DNA from: an uncultured Oscillospiraceae bacterium
Lineage (GTDB): Bacteria; Bacillota_A; Clostridia; Oscillospirales; Oscillospiraceae
DNA: 20,637 bases
Reading direction: 5' to 3'
Assembly: GCA_910584605.1 (NCBI GenBank)
Contig: CAJUAW010000044.1
Span: 1 to 20,637 of the forward strand
A program made the position numbers and the translations under genes. The notes under the pieces were generated by a model. It had not been told where the DNA came from. It saw only the letters and a program-made list of their open reading frames with translations, and did no database searches. This document shows positions 20,637-20,637 of the stretch, piece by piece. The number at the start of each line of letters is the position of its first letter. The stretch's first letter is position 1.

Positions 20637-20637
20637 C

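Overview
The window is GC-rich bacterial DNA. The codon bias, strong AGGAGG ribosome-binding sites, an HD-GYP phosphorelay, a glutamine-dependent NAD synthetase and several Firmicutes-type small proteins suggest a Clostridia chromosome, most likely Oscillospiraceae (Flavonifractor/Lawsonibacter-like). This is inferred from style and gene content. There is no rRNA or marker gene to prove it.

Layout. (1) 2-3050, plus strand: a compact signalling operon with the 3' part of a hybrid histidine kinase, an HD-GYP response regulator and a stand-alone Hpt protein, closed by a terminator. Together they look like a multistep phosphorelay ending in a probable cyclic-di-nucleotide phosphodiesterase. (2) 3413-5341: nadE with its own sigma-A-type promoter. 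(3) 5319-6117: a small module made of two similar 49-residue protein genes, each with a strong promoter, a strong ribosome-binding site and a GC-rich terminator. They flank an oppositely oriented XRE-type regulator, and an operator-like array covers the -35 region of the second promoter. (4) 12530 down to 6093, minus strand: an apparently self-regulated efflux operon, tetR - tolC-like - membrane-fusion lipoprotein - RND pump, with three matching operator-like palindromes around its promoter. (5) 12590-13695: an FMN-dependent alpha-hydroxy-acid oxidase-family gene with a cysteine-rich N-terminus. (6) 13753-15710: an ECF sigma factor followed by a single-pass membrane protein that is probably its anti-sigma or sensor partner.

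(7) From about 15750 base composition shifts and a mobile element begins: tyrosine integrase and XRE repressor on the minus strand; a divergent switch region; then a 55-residue basic protein, an excisionase-like protein, an unknown 136-residue protein and an HUH-type rolling-circle initiator on the plus strand. A 520-base gene-free stretch with a 14-base perfect palindrome and a large hairpin follows and is the best origin candidate. (8) 20636-20091, minus strand: three tightly overlapping small genes, the first cut by the window edge. The right end of the element is not identifiable here.

The most interesting parts are the twin small-protein module around the XRE gene, the integrative rolling-circle element with its origin-like region, and a TolC-like protein in what is probably a single-membrane bacterium.
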